From Tyto alba (Eukaryota > Chordata > Aves > Strigiformes > Tytonidae): DNA of 64,000 nucleotides. Within the stretch, counting starts at the first letter, position 1. Each line of letters begins with the position of its first letter. Location: the NCBI RefSeq assembly GCF_018691265.1, contig NW_024881316.1:22235819-22299818 (forward strand). Reading direction: 5' to 3'. This document shows, piece after piece, positions 38,201 through 51,959 of the stretch. The notes beneath the pieces are model-generated. The model did no database searches, was not told the DNA's origin, and worked only from the letters and a program-made list of their open reading frames with translations. A program made the position numbers and the translations under genes.

Positions 38201-40037
38201 AAACATTTAGGCATTTAGAGGAGATAAATCACAGAGAAAGCATGAGAAGATTTAATGCTGTTTCTTTTCAGTATGTATGTACAATAGAGACAAACATGGT
38301 ATATTACAAGGTTCCAAAATGTCTCAGCATTGTATTGTCATTCTTTTCCTATGTAAATTCTTACTTTATTCTGTTTTTCTTCTAAGCATGCCCCTAAAAT
38401 TCAGTTTAAGTTATATAAATTGTCTGCACAGTATTAATATGGTTTTCCTATTAATCTGTGACAAGGCATGAAATTTAATATTTTCACCATGACAAATGCA
38501 TGAAGTTTATCAGCCTAGCCTATGCTCTGTACAGTGAACTATTTAGAATCTATGGTTGTTAAAACAAAAGGAAGCTAAAATAATTGAAGAAACATGCAGA
38601 ACTTTTCTCCCTATGGTAGTTTTATTAATTACTTTTGTGGGATATAAGTTTTACTTTATTCATAAAGCCTTCTCAAGCTACAGTCACAGCCTTTGTCATG
38701 GTAGTGTATGTTATTGGTATTCAAATTGATACTAAGTAAGCAACTAATTCTGAATGAAAATTCAGGAATTAAAGGAATATAACCTCTTTGATCATTTTAA
38801 GTAACACATATTTAGGATGGAATTCTGCAGCCTCCAGACTGTCCTCAGTTGTCATAGGAACTCAAGGCATTTCCTGTCACTACCAGTTCTTGCTGTACTT
38901 TTTTCTTTCATACCGTTAGTTATCATCTGTTGCACAGTCAACTTCAAGTATTGAAAAAAGATAAAATATCCCAAATTACATGATTGGCTTAAAGGACCTA
39001 AGAATGAACATTAATCATTCTCGTTATTTGCTTGTTGTGGCCATAGGAGTCGTTAATGGTGATTCATCTGGATTTGGACAGCTGATTTTAAGACATATCA
39101 CTCACAATGATGACTCTCACCTTCGTTGCCTGTGCCACATTTTGCATCTGTCCCTAAGGCTTTGTAGAAGTGAGAACCAAAGACCTTAAATATCTTTCAA
39201 AAACACAACCTTTGTCTATATTCCGTCATTGGACTCAAAAGTTTCCAAGATCACAATATTTTGCATATATACATACTTTGCATCTGATTATCCTAAAGTT
39301 CTGCTTTATTTAATTTCCAACTGGGTTGAGGTCAAGTTTCTTACCCAAAGCCCAAGGTTGTACTAGCAGCTTAGGCAGTGACTGGAAAAGAAAATTCGCT
39401 GCATTTCTCACGTCTTAGACTGCAGAATTTTGTATGCAGTAAAATCAGTACAGGAAGCTCAGATTTCAAAGAAAAAAAGTCTAGAATTTTAAACAGCTTT
39501 TAAACACTTTTGTATTATTTATTTTTTCCTTTTAGAAATAGGATATAAGCAAATGTCTTATGAAATGTAATAAAACATTCCTCATTCATGATGACTAATG
39601 TATATACACATACGTAAAGCAGATATACTTTTGAAAAAGTGCTTGAAATTTCTTTGAAACAAAAAAATGGGAGATATATATATATAAATATGAGTGTTGT
39701 ATTTAGGATAAAAAATAGTATAACTTTCTATGAATACACCAGAAAAATATAAAATATATTAATCCAAGATTAACAAATTACTGTGATTATTATTCATTAG
39801 ACATCCTCATGATGACCTACACAAGCCAAATGTGTAAAGTCATACAGAATCATATCATCAGCTAATATAAAACACAGCACTGTTTCATATGTCAAAGATA
39901 GTCTGATTTACTGCAGCAGATGATTTATCATTAAGAAGGTTTCCTTGAATGAAGTTCTGAACACTCCTCACCCCATAAATCACCCGCTTTTTGAGACACT
40001 TTGGCCTTACTATCTTCATACTTGATGTGTTACTGTA
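32235..40037. other. Unique AT-rich DNA, no gene seen
   Basis: The longest stretch of the window without a recognisable element. It contains a 26-bp tandem duplication (36034-36085), an A/AAAC-rich stretch at 34691-34721 and an ATATAT stretch near 39675. Minus-strand frame 33484-33666 and plus-strand frame 35213-35464 were considered as pseudogene remnants but match no family I know. Confidence 0.5.
36034..36085. repeat. Two-copy 26-bp tandem duplication
   Basis: Units at 36034-36059 and 36060-36085 share AATCATTTACTG and TATTGAGA, with few differences. They lie in otherwise unique DNA. Confidence 0.8.
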
Positions 40038-41046
40038 TGTCATGATTTGAGCTCAGAGTGCAACTGAGCACCACACAGCCACTCACTTCCCCCTTCCCCT
40101 CCAGCACTGATAAAGAGAAAATAAGCAAAGCTTGGGATTTGATATAGGACAGGGAGGGATGAATCACTCATTATGGTCACGGGAAAAAGACAGACTCATG
40201 AGGGGAATGAAAAAAGAAGTTAAATTTAATACAGACACTAAAACCAACATTTGTCAGAGTAGGGCAGTTAGAAGCATTACCACATCTTGAAAACACCTTC
40301 CCCCCACCCCATCCTTCTCCCCAGACTCAGCTTTGCTCCCGGTATCTCTACCTCCTCCCCCCAGCAGCGCAGGGGCAGAGAATGAGGGGTGCAGTCAGTG
40401 CTGCCGTTTCTTCCATCTTTGGTGGGGGGACTTCTGGCATTCTCTCCATGCTCTGTCATGGTCCCCCTCTCACAGGAGACAGTCCTCCACAAACTTTCTC
40501 CAGCTTGAGTCCCTCTCATAGACTACAGCCCTTCCTGAGCTGCCCCAGTGTGGGACACTCCCGCATGCTGCAATCCTCCCAGCAACGAACTACAACAGCG
40601 GGGGCTGCTTCTTCCCACAGGGTCCCAGCTGACTTCAGGTGCAGCCACCTTAATTGGACATATGGGCCCTTCACAGGCCATAAATCAGTATCTGCTCCAA
40701 CATAGACCTCCATGGGTGGTGAGGGGGGCCACCCTACTGTCTCACCACAGGATACAGGGGGGTCTCTGCTCCGGCACAGCTCCCCCCCTCCTTTCTTCCT
40801 CCGTTCCTCCACTGACCTTGGTGTTCACACAGCTGCAGCAACTCCTCCTCACAAGTCCAACTCCTCCTCACCCCGTCCCTTCTTAAATACGTTATTGCAG
40901 AGGTGCAGCTGATTGGCTCAATTTCCAAACAGAGGTGGAGCTGACTTGGAGCTGGGGGAGCTTCGAGATGCTTCTCACAGGGGGCCACACTTATAGCCCC
41001 ATCCCCTGCTACCAAAAAACCCCACCACTCACTCAAACCCAGGACA
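40038..41046 (-). mobile_element. Solo LTR, avian ERVL-type family B (1009 bp)
   Basis: Reverse-strand copy of the family at 7362. The reverse complement begins TGTCCTGGGTTTGAGTGAGT and ends CTCAAATCATGACA. A TATA-like box reads as CTTAAATA at 40882-40889 and the reversed CCAAT as ATTGG about 20 bp later. It lacks exactly one 67-bp tandem unit relative to the 1076-bp copies. The flanks CTGTA (40033-40037) and ATTTC (41047-41051) do not match, so the target duplication is lost or the copy arose by recombination. The open frames at 40277-41036 on both strands are LTR sequence and not genes. Confidence 0.87.
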
Positions 41047-42069
41047 ATTTCCTAGGCATAACCTTGCTGAGAAGAAGGGAAGAGGAAAGGTTGCAGCAAA
41101 CTTAGCTCCCCGTCAAGCTCTCAGTCTTGCATCTCTTGCATACACACATGTGCATGTGCACACACACACACATACACAAAGCTGCTGCTCAGTGCTAACA
41201 CTTCTCTCTACCTGATAAAAACTATAAAATTACTCATCAGCTAGGATTATTTCTTAGTGCCTATTCCCTTCCTTAGTAACCCTGCACAGCATGACTGTAC
41301 TTCAATTATGTGACCTGTACCAGGAACATGTCCCTGGATAAGGGGCAAACCTGACACAGAAAGAAAGCTTAGTTTCCTGTCAATGACTATGAGATTTCAT
41401 TCAACCCTAGGTTTTATTTTAAGCAAGAAATCTTTATGAATTAAGGTAATTCTAAATAGTTTCTTGTAATTAATTTCTTCCACTCAAAATCAATGTACAG
41501 GATAAATGTTATATTGGTACACAGAGTTGTTAACAATGTGTACAGACACTGAACACATTAAATAACCAAATTGTTTCACACAACCTCAAGCTTCCCACAG
41601 CTTACCAAAGGCCTGTTGCAAGATTCTCATACTCACAGACCAGATGTTAATACATTCATATAAGAAAGTGAAATCAAGCACTAGAACTCACTTTACAGAT
41701 GTAGCCTGAAATTTATGGTGCTGAGCCAACTGAAAGTTATTGAATAGATGTTTCCAGTACTGCTAGCCAATAAGTGGATTAAATTACTTTATAAACATGT
41801 GAAGGTGTAAAAGATTTTAGATAAAGCACAGAAAAATCCAAAACTGATGTTTCTACAGAGGGAGAAAATTGTTGACAGGAATTTTAACCTGAGCAGAAAA
41901 CATAACTCTGCAATGCCATTCAAGATACCTTCCACTCTCCAAACAAAATAATTCCCCCAAAGGATCTCTCATTTTAATTTAGCTTCAAAAAACAAACCTA
42001 AAAATGTGAATATATGGAAAACGTTGATCTATAAATATATTACCAGTAACTCCACTAAGAGGAGTGGGG
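41047..42069. other. Unique DNA with a short CA repeat
   Basis: A (CA)n tract with ATGTGCATGTGCAC borders lies at about 41144-41178. Nothing else is recognised. Confidence 0.6.
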
Positions 42070-42695
42070 GGGTCCAGGTGGACTGCAGGCTATACATGAG
42101 CCAGCAATGTGCTCAGATAGCATTGAAAGCTAGTAGCATCCTGAGCTGTGTCTACAGAAACATGGCCAGTTGACTGAGGAAAACAGCTATTACCCTATAC
42201 CAAGTCCTCATTACAATACATCCAGGATATGCAGTCCAGTTTGGGACCCCCAATCAGACTTGCTCCATCCAACACTGTCAGGGGCTGGAGCACTTGCCCT
42301 GTGAGGACAGGCTGAGAGTTGGGCTTGTTCAGCCTGGAGAAGAGGCAGCTTCGAGGGCATCTAGGCAGCCCCTCACTGACTATAGGGAAGATGGCAAGGA
42401 GATTCAATCAGTCTTTTCACAGCTGTGCGTACCAGGAGGTTGAGAGGCAGTGACCATAATTTGAAAAGGGAGATTCTGACATAAGGACACAATTTACATT
42501 ATGACCATGATTAAACACTTGAGCAAGTCTCCCAGAGTCATTGTGCAGTCTCCACTATTGATGATTTTCAAGACTGGTTGGTTAAAGCCCTGAACAACTT
42601 GGTCTCAATTTTTTGTTGACTTTGCTGTGAGGAAAAGTTTGGATGAAAAATGTCATGAGGTCCCTTCCGACCTGAATTATTCTATGATTTTATAG
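42070..42695 (+). mobile_element. CR1 LINE fragment with intact 3' tail
   Basis: It starts in the C-terminal ORF2 region (GGTCCAGGTGGACTGCAGGC, ATGAGCCAGCAATGTGC) and runs through GTGAGGACAGGCTGAGAGTT and TTCAGCCTGGAGAAGAGGC. It ends with GGTCCCTTCCGACC and TTCTATGATTTTATAG, the CR1 terminus. The reading frame is broken. The 5' truncation is typical of LINE insertion. Confidence 0.92.
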
Positions 42696-44499
42696 AGATC
42701 AAAATGTCATTATCATGAAAAAACATTTTTAAATTTGCTCACTCTTTTTGAAGTCACTCGACTCTAAGTGGAGAAAAGATACACGTTTGTACATGCAAAG
42801 CTGGAGTTTTAAGTACTATGCCAACATGGTGTAAAGAGAACACTCTGGCTGAACTATGAAAATTGTTGGATAATTTATATGTGGATAAATAAATGTGGAT
42901 AAATCCACAACAACGCAGAACATTTTATTTATATATGTGTGTGCATATATATATTTATATATGTGCACACATCTTTACTCACGCAATAAGCTTGTCTTTC
43001 AACTTTCAGTCATTTTCCCCACTCATTCCACATAATCCAGATTGTGAATGGCATATTAATTTCCAAAATTTTTTATCACATTTAACAATAAGAACTTATG
43101 ATAAGTCTTACTGTACTTGCAGAGTACATTAATTTCTTTGAGCTTTACTGCCAGCTGCTTTTTTATTTATTCATTTATTTTTAATGAAATGAGCACAGCA
43201 TACATAATAATGTTTCAGCTGAAGGATGAAAAGGAGTAAAATATAACCATTACATTAGAAATGATTTTGAGGTCTAATGTGAAAAAGTGTTGGAAGTCAA
43301 GAGTTGTAGGGGTTTAGAGGGAGATTTGCTGGTAAAAGCTGATGCAAAGTGATGTAAGTTTAACAAAGAGCAATATGTACAGTTTGCCATACCTCTTTCT
43401 ACTCTAAAATAATAAGATACAACTAAATTGCAAAGAACTGAAAAACTCAAACAAATGTGAAATGAAATTTAAAGATTTAAATATATCTCTTCACTATGAA
43501 TTATGCTAAAATAAAAAAGTTCTTTTGTTAACTACTTAACAAAAACAAAATTGTAAAAAAAAAAAAAAAATTTGGATTTTAGAGGTCATATAGAAGAAGA
43601 CTGAACATTAAAACAAACTACCAATGTGAATAAAGACCATAATTATTCATTTACGTGACATGATAACATAAAATGACAATTTTTGTCAGACTATATAGAG
43701 AATTTAGGTCAATGTTCAGTCCAAAGGAACTTGAAATATAAAAGAAAGAGAAAGAAGGTAAACACTGGTCATGTGAGCTATTAAAGATTAAGAAGCAAGA
43801 TAGTGGTTGTGCTAGGACTTGAACTTGCATCTCCCAGGACAATGTTACAGTCACCAGCTTACACTACTTTCATAACAACAGACCAAAGCTTTTAACCTTT
43901 CTGCAATGATGAGGAATTCTGCCTGCATAATGAACATAAGATCATATCCCACAATCTTTCTTAAGACACCCTGGTTACATGGAGGATAGCGCATTTGGCA
44001 AAAAAGTGATTACAACTCTCAGCTTCCCTGGAAAGTAAATGTCTATCACAAATAATTGACAGTCAATTAACAAAGTGAATCTTTTGTAAATATCTCACCA
44101 GCTGAAGGGCATTTGCATGCTAGAAGGCAGACTTCAGTAAAAAGATTAAAATAATAAGCCAGTCTGCAGAAATCAGTATAGGTACATGAAAAATTGTAAG
44201 ACTCAAATCCTTCATGATTAGACATACTATTCACTGAAAATGAAGTCCTCATTCTAGCTTCAATAATGTGCATCTTAGTGAAGGGCTTGTCTGTTAAAGT
44301 GGCACAAAGTACTACTGTTGGCCAGACTTGTAGGAAATCTGCACCTATAGTTTTCATGACTATGCCATATACCACTCAGTTTTACCCTCTCAATAAATAT
44401 AGAAAGCAGTGGAAGCTCTAAGTAGTGCATTTAAATTGCAACTATCTGAATGGATTTACAGTATGTTTTGGAATTATTTTTGACAAATATCTTAAAGGA
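42696..44499. other. Unique AT-rich DNA with simple repeats and a possible SINE relic
   Basis: Contains a TATA/TGTG-type repeat at 42928-42975, a (A)16 run at 43555-43570 and the tRNA- or MIR-like relic at 43795-43880. No gene is recognised. Frame 44067-44375 (-) has no known domain. Confidence 0.55.
43795..43880. repeat. MIR/L2-like or tRNA-like ancient repeat relic
   Basis: On the plus strand, TAGTGGTTGTGCTAGGACTT followed by GAACTTGCATCTCCC and ending ACACTAC resembles the 3' part of MIR/L2-type relics (a GGATTTGAACCC block followed by CACTA). On the minus strand the same bases contain GTTCAAGTCC, an exact box B match, and 43806-43879 is 74 nt with five of seven possible acceptor pairs. 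The T stem pairs poorly and box A is weak, so this is not a functional tRNA. Confidence 0.3.
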
Positions 44500-45280
44500 A
44501 TCACAGAGTCATAGAATGGTTTAGGTTAGAAGTGACCTTCAGGGACCATCTAGTCCAACCTCCCTGCCATGGGCAGGGACATCTTTCACTAGATCAGTTT
44601 GATCAGAGTACCATGCAACCGGAACTTGATCACTTCCAATGACAGGGCATCCACAACTTCTCTGGGCAACCTGTTCCTGTGTCTTACCACTCATGAAACA
44701 CGGGAGAGGTGTTCCAGCCTTCTGAACATTTTTATGATGCTACTCTGGACCCCCTCCAACAAGTCTAAGTCTTTCTTGTGCTGGGGACCCTAGTGCTGGA
44801 TGCACTACTCCAGCTGGGTCTCACCAGAGCAGAGAGGCAGAATCACCTCACTCGACCTACTGCTCATGTTTCTTTTGATCAGCTCAGAATACAGTTGGCT
44901 TTCTGGTCTATGAGTGCACATTGACGGGTCATGTTCAGTTTTTCATCCATCAGTCCCCCCAGGCCCTTCTCCGCAGGACTGCTCTCAATTCCTTTATCCC
45001 TCAGCCTTTATTTATACTGGGGGTTGCCCAAACCAGGTGCAGGACCTTGCACTTGGCCTTCTTGAACTTCATGAGGTTCACATGAGCTCTCTTCTCAAGC
45101 CTGTCCAGGTCCCTCTGGATGGTATCTTTTCCCTCAGGCATATCAACCACACCATTTAGCTTGGTGTCATCTGAAAACTTGCTGAGGATGCACTCAGTCC
45201 CACTGCCTATGTCATTGATGAAGATATTAAATAGTATTAGACCAAGTACAGACCCTTGATGGATCCTACTAGTTAATGAT
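44500..45280 (-). mobile_element. CR1 LINE fragment, 3' region, minus strand
   Basis: The reverse-strand CR1 3' end starts at TCACAGAGTCATAGAATGGT, followed by GACCATCTAGTCCAACCTCC, then GGGCAACCTGTTCC and CAGCTGGGTCTCACCAGAGC. Further on come CTGTCCAGGTCCCTCTGGAT and GTCATTGATGAAGATATTAA. It extends into C-terminal ORF2 and similarity fades at 45280, directly at a 25-bp T run. Frames at 44599-44793 and 44914-45159 read the antisense strand of the LINE and are not genes. Confidence 0.93.
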
Positions 45281-45304
45281 TTTTTTTTTTTTTTTTTTTT
45301 TTTT
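45280..45304. repeat. Homopolymer (T)25 at the CR1 boundary
   Basis: Twenty-five T residues follow immediately on the last recognisable CR1 base. The next bases, ACTTTGAGCCATGGA, weakly resemble the continuation of the CR1 sequence, so the run may interrupt the element. Confidence 0.85.
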
Positions 45305-48300
45305 ACTTTGAGCCATGGAATTTAGCCAAGGAAAGTTAAGCCACAAATTTATTTTACTTTCTACTTGATTTTCCTACTGCATCTTTATTTAATATATTTT
45401 ATCACTTAAAGAGATTTTAAAATTTGAAATTGTCTTGTTTTTATAAATTTTGTTATTGATCTTGTTGACATTTAAATAGTCATGTCTTGAAGAGCCTGCT
45501 TTATCTGTAAGCAAAATAGATCAATATTGTCTAATGCTACACTGCACAGTTTATAAATATGTTCAATAATGAGAACAAGCAGTTTGAAAAAAAAAAACCC
45601 ACAAAGATAAACAGGAAAGTACACAAGCTTTCATTTGAAAGAGAACTAAAGCTGAGTGCCTTTCAGACCCTTATGAATACAAACTATCCATGAAAGATCA
45701 ATCTGTTCACAAAAAAATAATAGAGATCATTAAGTACACAAACAGGATAGTGGAAAAAGATGGATAAATTGAAAATCAGAGAGATAGACAAAGAATTTAA
45801 CAAGGGAAGAGAGAGTGAGGAAAAATGTATAGGGAAAACACTGACTGGAAAACACAAACTAAAATGAAAGAGACAAAAAGAGATGAACAGTAATGGCTCA
45901 TTTCTTTCCTGCTGTACCAGTTCTGTGCTGGAGAAATCATGCAGGTATCAGTAACTGTGGACAAACACGTGTTGGAGAAAAACAGAAAAAGCAGTAGAAT
46001 GAAAAGGACATACCAAAGGTGAAGCAGGCATGAGCACCGAATGAAGGAATAAAGAACAGAAGAGAAGAAAGTCCTTCCTTCTGTGCCCCCTCCCAGCTGG
46101 CACTGTCCTGCCAAGGCAGAGGGTGGGCTGTCACAGCAAGATCAGGAGCATCTCAGGGGAAAGAGACGGCTACACGCTGCAGCACTATGAGAGGTTCCCA
46201 GAGGAGATGAAATACTAAAGATTGAAGTGCACTAAAATATGCTCAAAAGCAGGTAGAAAAAAAGAACAACAGAAAGCTTTAATAAACAAATACCACTGAC
46301 AGATGAGTACACTTCAGGTTGTGTATGTGTTTTTTAAGAATGAATTTAATCATTAACATACTTCATTTTGTTTATTTGTTTAGTTACTAAGTTAACTGAA
46401 CTGCATAGACATTCTTTTCCTACACCAGGTAAGGTAGTGAAATTTTCACAACAATTTCAAATAAGAGACCCCTGAATGGAATTAATTTCAATAAACTTTA
46501 TCTTCTAATTTATAGACATCTACACCTTTGCTTGCTAAATTAGGCTACCATTAAAGTCAATGGAAAAACATAATACATTTGAATGAGAATCACCTTTCCT
46601 GTTTTATAATTTTGATATTATACAGTTACATGATGGGGTGCCCTAGAAACAATATTTTTAAAACTTTACCTTGTAATTTTCATATAGTTGTGGCACAGGC
46701 ATTGTATGCACAGTAACTGAATTTTATTGACATTTAAAGTAATGTTTACCAGTAGTGATTATTTAAAATATGCAATGAGATATTTATATGGAAGACTATC
46801 TGATAAATATAGTGATGTGGAAAGAGATTAGAAGACCAAAGTCATGTACAACATTCTCACTGAGATAAAACCCAATTTTGCTTTAACAGGGTGAAAAAAA
46901 CATAAAGATATAATATTAGTAAGACAGATGCTATATAAATTGATTCTTATTTGTTCATTATTTCACTCCATACGAAGTACTGGGACATCTAAAAGAGCTC
47001 AACTCTCTCAGTTTCTGTGGTTTAGCTTTCACTTGAAAGAAGGAAGCTCATGTGACTTAATTATTTAATTGTAAAGAGGTTCATCAATGTTCTAGTGCAC
47101 CAAAGTGCAGTCGTATGCTTAAATTTAAGCACCTGCTTAAATTGTTCCTCTGTGTGATAAGTGACCTAAAAATGGCAATGCTATTTTAATACCTTGCGAG
47201 GACGTTAAGGAAGAGTTAGTTAAATAAAATAACCTTGAAGGAAGTTATTTATATACAAGCTAATTTTATTCAAAGTACATTGAAAGACAGACAAAAACTG
47301 CTGAATTACAAAACAGCAGACATTTATAAACTAGAGTAAAATTGTAACAGAAATGTCCAGATACATTGATCATTCTCATAGGCCTTCTTTGCAGCTTTTC
47401 CAATTCAACTATATTACTGTACTACTATTCAACTATTCAACTGTACTATTTTTTTGAAATGGGGACCAGAATGTGCATTCAAACAGCAGGTACAAAATAT
47501 TATATCCTCAGATTTGTTCTCTGTTCTTGTTTCAATGATTTTTAACATTTAATCTTTTTTTTTTTTTTTTTTTTTTGACTGTTACTGAGCTGGTGAAAAA
47601 ACCTAGTATAACTTTAAGAAAAATTGAGGTGAAGGCCTAACATGTAATTTGATATATTTGGAAAAGATATTAGAATTCTGATTGGGTGTTAGGGCACTGG
47701 AGAACTTATATTTGTGTTAAAAATGACTGGAAAGACAAATATTATATTTTCCATCTATGTGTTATCTGCTGTGAAACTGAGCTTTTGGACTTCCAGTTAG
47801 AACCTGGAATTAGGGCATAGATTTTCCTTCAGATATAGAAGGATTTGGATGCACAGAGGATGGTAGGATTTAGATGTCAAAGCCCTGGTTAACCTAGGAC
47901 CATTTAGATTGCCTTGTCAAACTTCATTTGTCTTTTTCCATTCAAGAAGAGTAAGAATTTGTTAAGATTGAAGAATAATAAACACAACTATACAAGATGC
48001 CCACAAAATTTAAGGAAATACGAATTCTCTCGAGGATCTAAATTAGGACTTCAAGTTTTAGGGAAAAAAATACAGTAAGGAGGTGTTTCAGGATGGACTT
48101 TAATGGAGAAGCAATACTGCTTGCCTTCTTTTATTACCAAGGAACAAGTATAGTATTGCTAATAAACTGACCCTCTTCATGACTTAGAGATGACACATGG
48201 ATTAGAATAACAACTGCCCAACAGATGACTTAGTTTAAGAGTCCCATTTTTTCTCAAAGTCAGTGCATCACAATAAAACTTGTAAAAATTTCTGCCTAGT

Positions 48301-51300
48301 TAAATAGCTTGTCATTACTTTAGCTAATTTGCATTTTATTTAAAGTAGTCTCAAACTCATGCTACAGCTGAAGGAGGAAAATATTCCCTATAAACTTTTA
48401 GCCTACAGAAATACAATTAATTTGTATTTTTAAAGAATTCTTAGAAGCCTTTCTCCATCCACCTTACTAATCACACCTTTTTTATGCATACAGTGAAGGT
48501 CAACAGAATTCTATAATACTTTTACTGTTGTACATTCTCTCTTTCATCTGTAAATACAGGTATGATAAAACGGAAGTGTCAGTATTGTGGCTCCTCTCAA
48601 TCTTTCCCATCAAACAGCTTTCCAGGCTTTTTTTTTCATGTCGTGAGAAACAGTGAAGTCAGTCAACATTTCTGTAATATATAAACAGCCTGTATATTAA
48701 TATACATTGAACACACAGAAAGAAGAAAGTTTACAGCTCATTTCAAACTGTTTTCGCTGTCACATGCATTGCTCATATAGTAGGAGACAATTCACCTTAA
48801 TATTTATGTTTGGCATTACTTCAGTGTTCAGTGTCTTGTAATATAGAATTATCTTATCTGAAACACATCAAGAAGTTTAAATATAATTTTAAATTTCTAT
48901 ATTTGTGTCTTCAAATATCTATGTGCTTTGATCATATGAATGCCAGTTCAAGTGCCATTAGCTATTTAGCCATAGTCAAGGACAGAAGAATACGAGCGCT
49001 TAAAATCATCACACAGCTAGTCTGTTTGCTCTGTTCAATCAGATACAATAACAGAAATTGATTATGCTTGAAATCTAAGTGCAACAAAATAAGTAACTGA
49101 TTATCATAGCATTATTTTTATTAGATATTGAATATATATTCATATGAAGTCTTCCATTTAAAATAAAAAGTATTTTTGGACTATGTCCCACTAGAACTTT
49201 TCACATAAGAGTAGTTAAATTTGGCATTGAAACACAGTTTAAAAAACATGCTGAGCATATTTTCTTAGTATGTGAATATCCACAGCAAAGTGCCACCTTC
49301 AAGTGATGTAAAAAATATTCAGGGCCACTGCCTTTTGGTGGAAGGCTGTTAGCCAGTCAGCCTACATTAACACAGTGTGTAATTGAGTTTCCAACATCCA
49401 GAGACAGGTCCTTGCACAAATACATTACTTACCAGGGTGTCATCAATAATGAAATCTAGACAGGGGATGAAAGCCTCCAAATTAGCAGAGTGTCACTTAG
49501 GAGTTTAAACCTACTATTTTTACAGCATCCCTCCAGGAGCTCTTCTTGCCTTCTGTAATCAGCACCAGAAGTATTCACTTGCTCCCTGCTAAGTTTTTAT
49601 CTCCATGAAGTGAAGGTGACAATGAAACACTCTCCTGCAAGATCCTCCTGGCAGCATTCCCACAATGCTTGCTGGACTGTTTTGATTCCATTCCATATGT
49701 CCACAATTTAAGCAGCACTACAGCTGCCTGTCTCTGAATTGTATTGTATCACACTGCAGGGCACAATCCTGTGGTCCCTGGGTTTCCAAGTAATCTTCTC
49801 AGACTATTTCAATTTTCACATTAAAGAGCATGCTGCCTGGAACTTGATGATTACAGATTTGTAAGGACAGGATCAAACAGAGGAAGATGCTAGCAGGGAA
49901 GTCAAGATCAAGAACATTATTCTGCAGACATAGATGATTTTCACTTCTCTGAATGAATTCAGTCGTCTATAGCAACACCAATATAAGCATGGCCTTGCAG
50001 TTGCATATTACTGTAGATACATTTGAGTGTGACTGCGCTCAGGAAAGCAATTTATGAGAGAGCTGGTTTTATCATTATCTAATTGTAGCTTTGTATTATT
50101 AAGTGCAGGGACTGAAGAGTTATGAATATCTTTGTAAAATATGGATGTACATATAAGATAATTTACTTGAGCAATAAAACTATCAATTATTCTGTCTGCT
50201 GATTAAACACTATGAACACTCAAGAATCAATTTATTTTTCAGGGCAATTCACTTTCATAAACAGACACTATCTGCTCTTTTTTACCTGAAATCTGTCAAA
50301 TGTTCTTAGCTCACTTTACCTCAGTATTTTAGTAAACTTAGTGATGGTTAATACTATAAAAGATAGTTCTTTGACAGTGAAACACTGTCATGTCAGAATG
50401 CTAGCTGGTGAAGATCTGTATTCATTTACATGTTGATTTTCTATTCAGAGAGAAAAAAAGTCACCTGGAAATACCATAACCACCCCTCAAAAACTTTAAT
50501 AGAAAGTTTTTTGATAAATCAATAGACTATGCATTAAAATGTTACTTTTTGTCTGTCAACAAGTGACATGTATGTATTTGTTAACGTTTAGAAAAATCTA
50601 ACATGATAGTAACACAATAAACATTTTTATCAATGACAAAGAGTACACAGGCTTTGAGATTAGTTTTCACCACTGGTTGTGGGACTGTACTAGGGATGAC
50701 AAGATCCTTATTGGGCACTTTGTGTTCTTTTCCTGGTCCTAGGTACCATCTGTACCGGTATAAATGAGAGTTGTTTTCTTCATACAGTAGATAGTTAGAA
50801 AGAATATAGACCAGAAAGCCTTGGCTTTAATCTTATCCAGGGTCGTTACTCTGCCTGTATTGTCTGTGATAAAGGCTGAAATATTTTCCATCTCCTTCCT
50901 TTCCACTCAGAGAAGAGAGAGAAAGCACAAGAGGAATCATGCCTGGACAAATTACTGGGGCAAATTATTGGATCACAACTAAAGACCAGGTTCTGACACC
51001 CTTCTTATTCCATTCTCCTCTTCCCTACTTCATTCATCATCAGTACCACCATAATATCTAAGAATCTGTGTCTGGTATATTAAATAATATGATTGACATC
51101 TCTAAGGTATTCTCTTTCTCTTTTCAAAACCATGAATGGTAGGAGATTAGTGTCTTATAATGTTGGATTTTTACATAGATACGTGTATCTATATCCATCT
51201 ATGTATCTACATATACACTTATACATGGACATACATAAACACTACTCTGAGGTAAAGAAGACTAGAATAAAATAAAATAAAAGTTCTTCTTTGATAGGCC

Positions 51301-51959
51301 TTAGCTTCTAGATGAGTGCTTTCTACAGTTGGAGACTCCTGAGAAAGCCGTCTTTGCTATACAAATTAAATTTTACATCATTGGAAGTCTTCATTTTACA
51401 AGTTTTTAGTATTTAGATAAGCTGAAACCAGGCTGTCAAATGCCTTGAGTAGCACCCTTTGGATTCAGTAGTAGTACTAGTAATGAGTCAGAATTCCCAA
51501 GCTTCATAGCTAGCTGGATCAATCAATTGCAATGGCCAAGTCAGAAAAAAGACATGTGTAGCTGTCACCAAGTCAAAATCTGCCAGGATGGATCAAATTT
51601 TCCTATCCAGATGGAGTCAATAGAAAGCATTATTTTTGGACATTATTTCTGGCCACTATATGGAAATGAAATATCATTGAGAAACCCAGGACATTTTGAA
51701 CACGTGACTGAAACTGGTGAGATGAATACATCTTCAGATAAAGGAAATAATCCTAAGGTTACAAACTTGTCAAATTTTCTTCTCTACCCTCTCCACCCCT
51801 CAAACTTACAATTACACAAGGAAAAGCACATTTTTCTCTATGATATCTCATTGGCTTTTTGGCCTCAGTGACAAATGTGGAATATAAATCACTATCAGAG
51901 GGAAAATAACAGGTGTTAGGCAGTCATGAAAGAACCCACCTCATCTGTGGTTTCCACAG
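45305..51959. other. Unique AT-rich DNA, no gene seen
   Basis: Contains (T)22 at 47555-47576, a locally reiterated ACTATTCAACT stretch near 47405-47450 and a TATC/ATAC-rich stretch near 51175-51240. 47355-47510 vaguely resembles a very old CR1 3' region, but too weakly to call. Frames 48810-49061, 51527-51871 (114 codons) and 45797-46114 (-) match no family I know. Confidence 0.5.

Noticed and set aside
47355..47510. Possible very old CR1 3' region on the minus strand
   Set aside because: Only scattered short resemblances (a GGGGACCAGAATGTGCATTC segment) and no continuous match.
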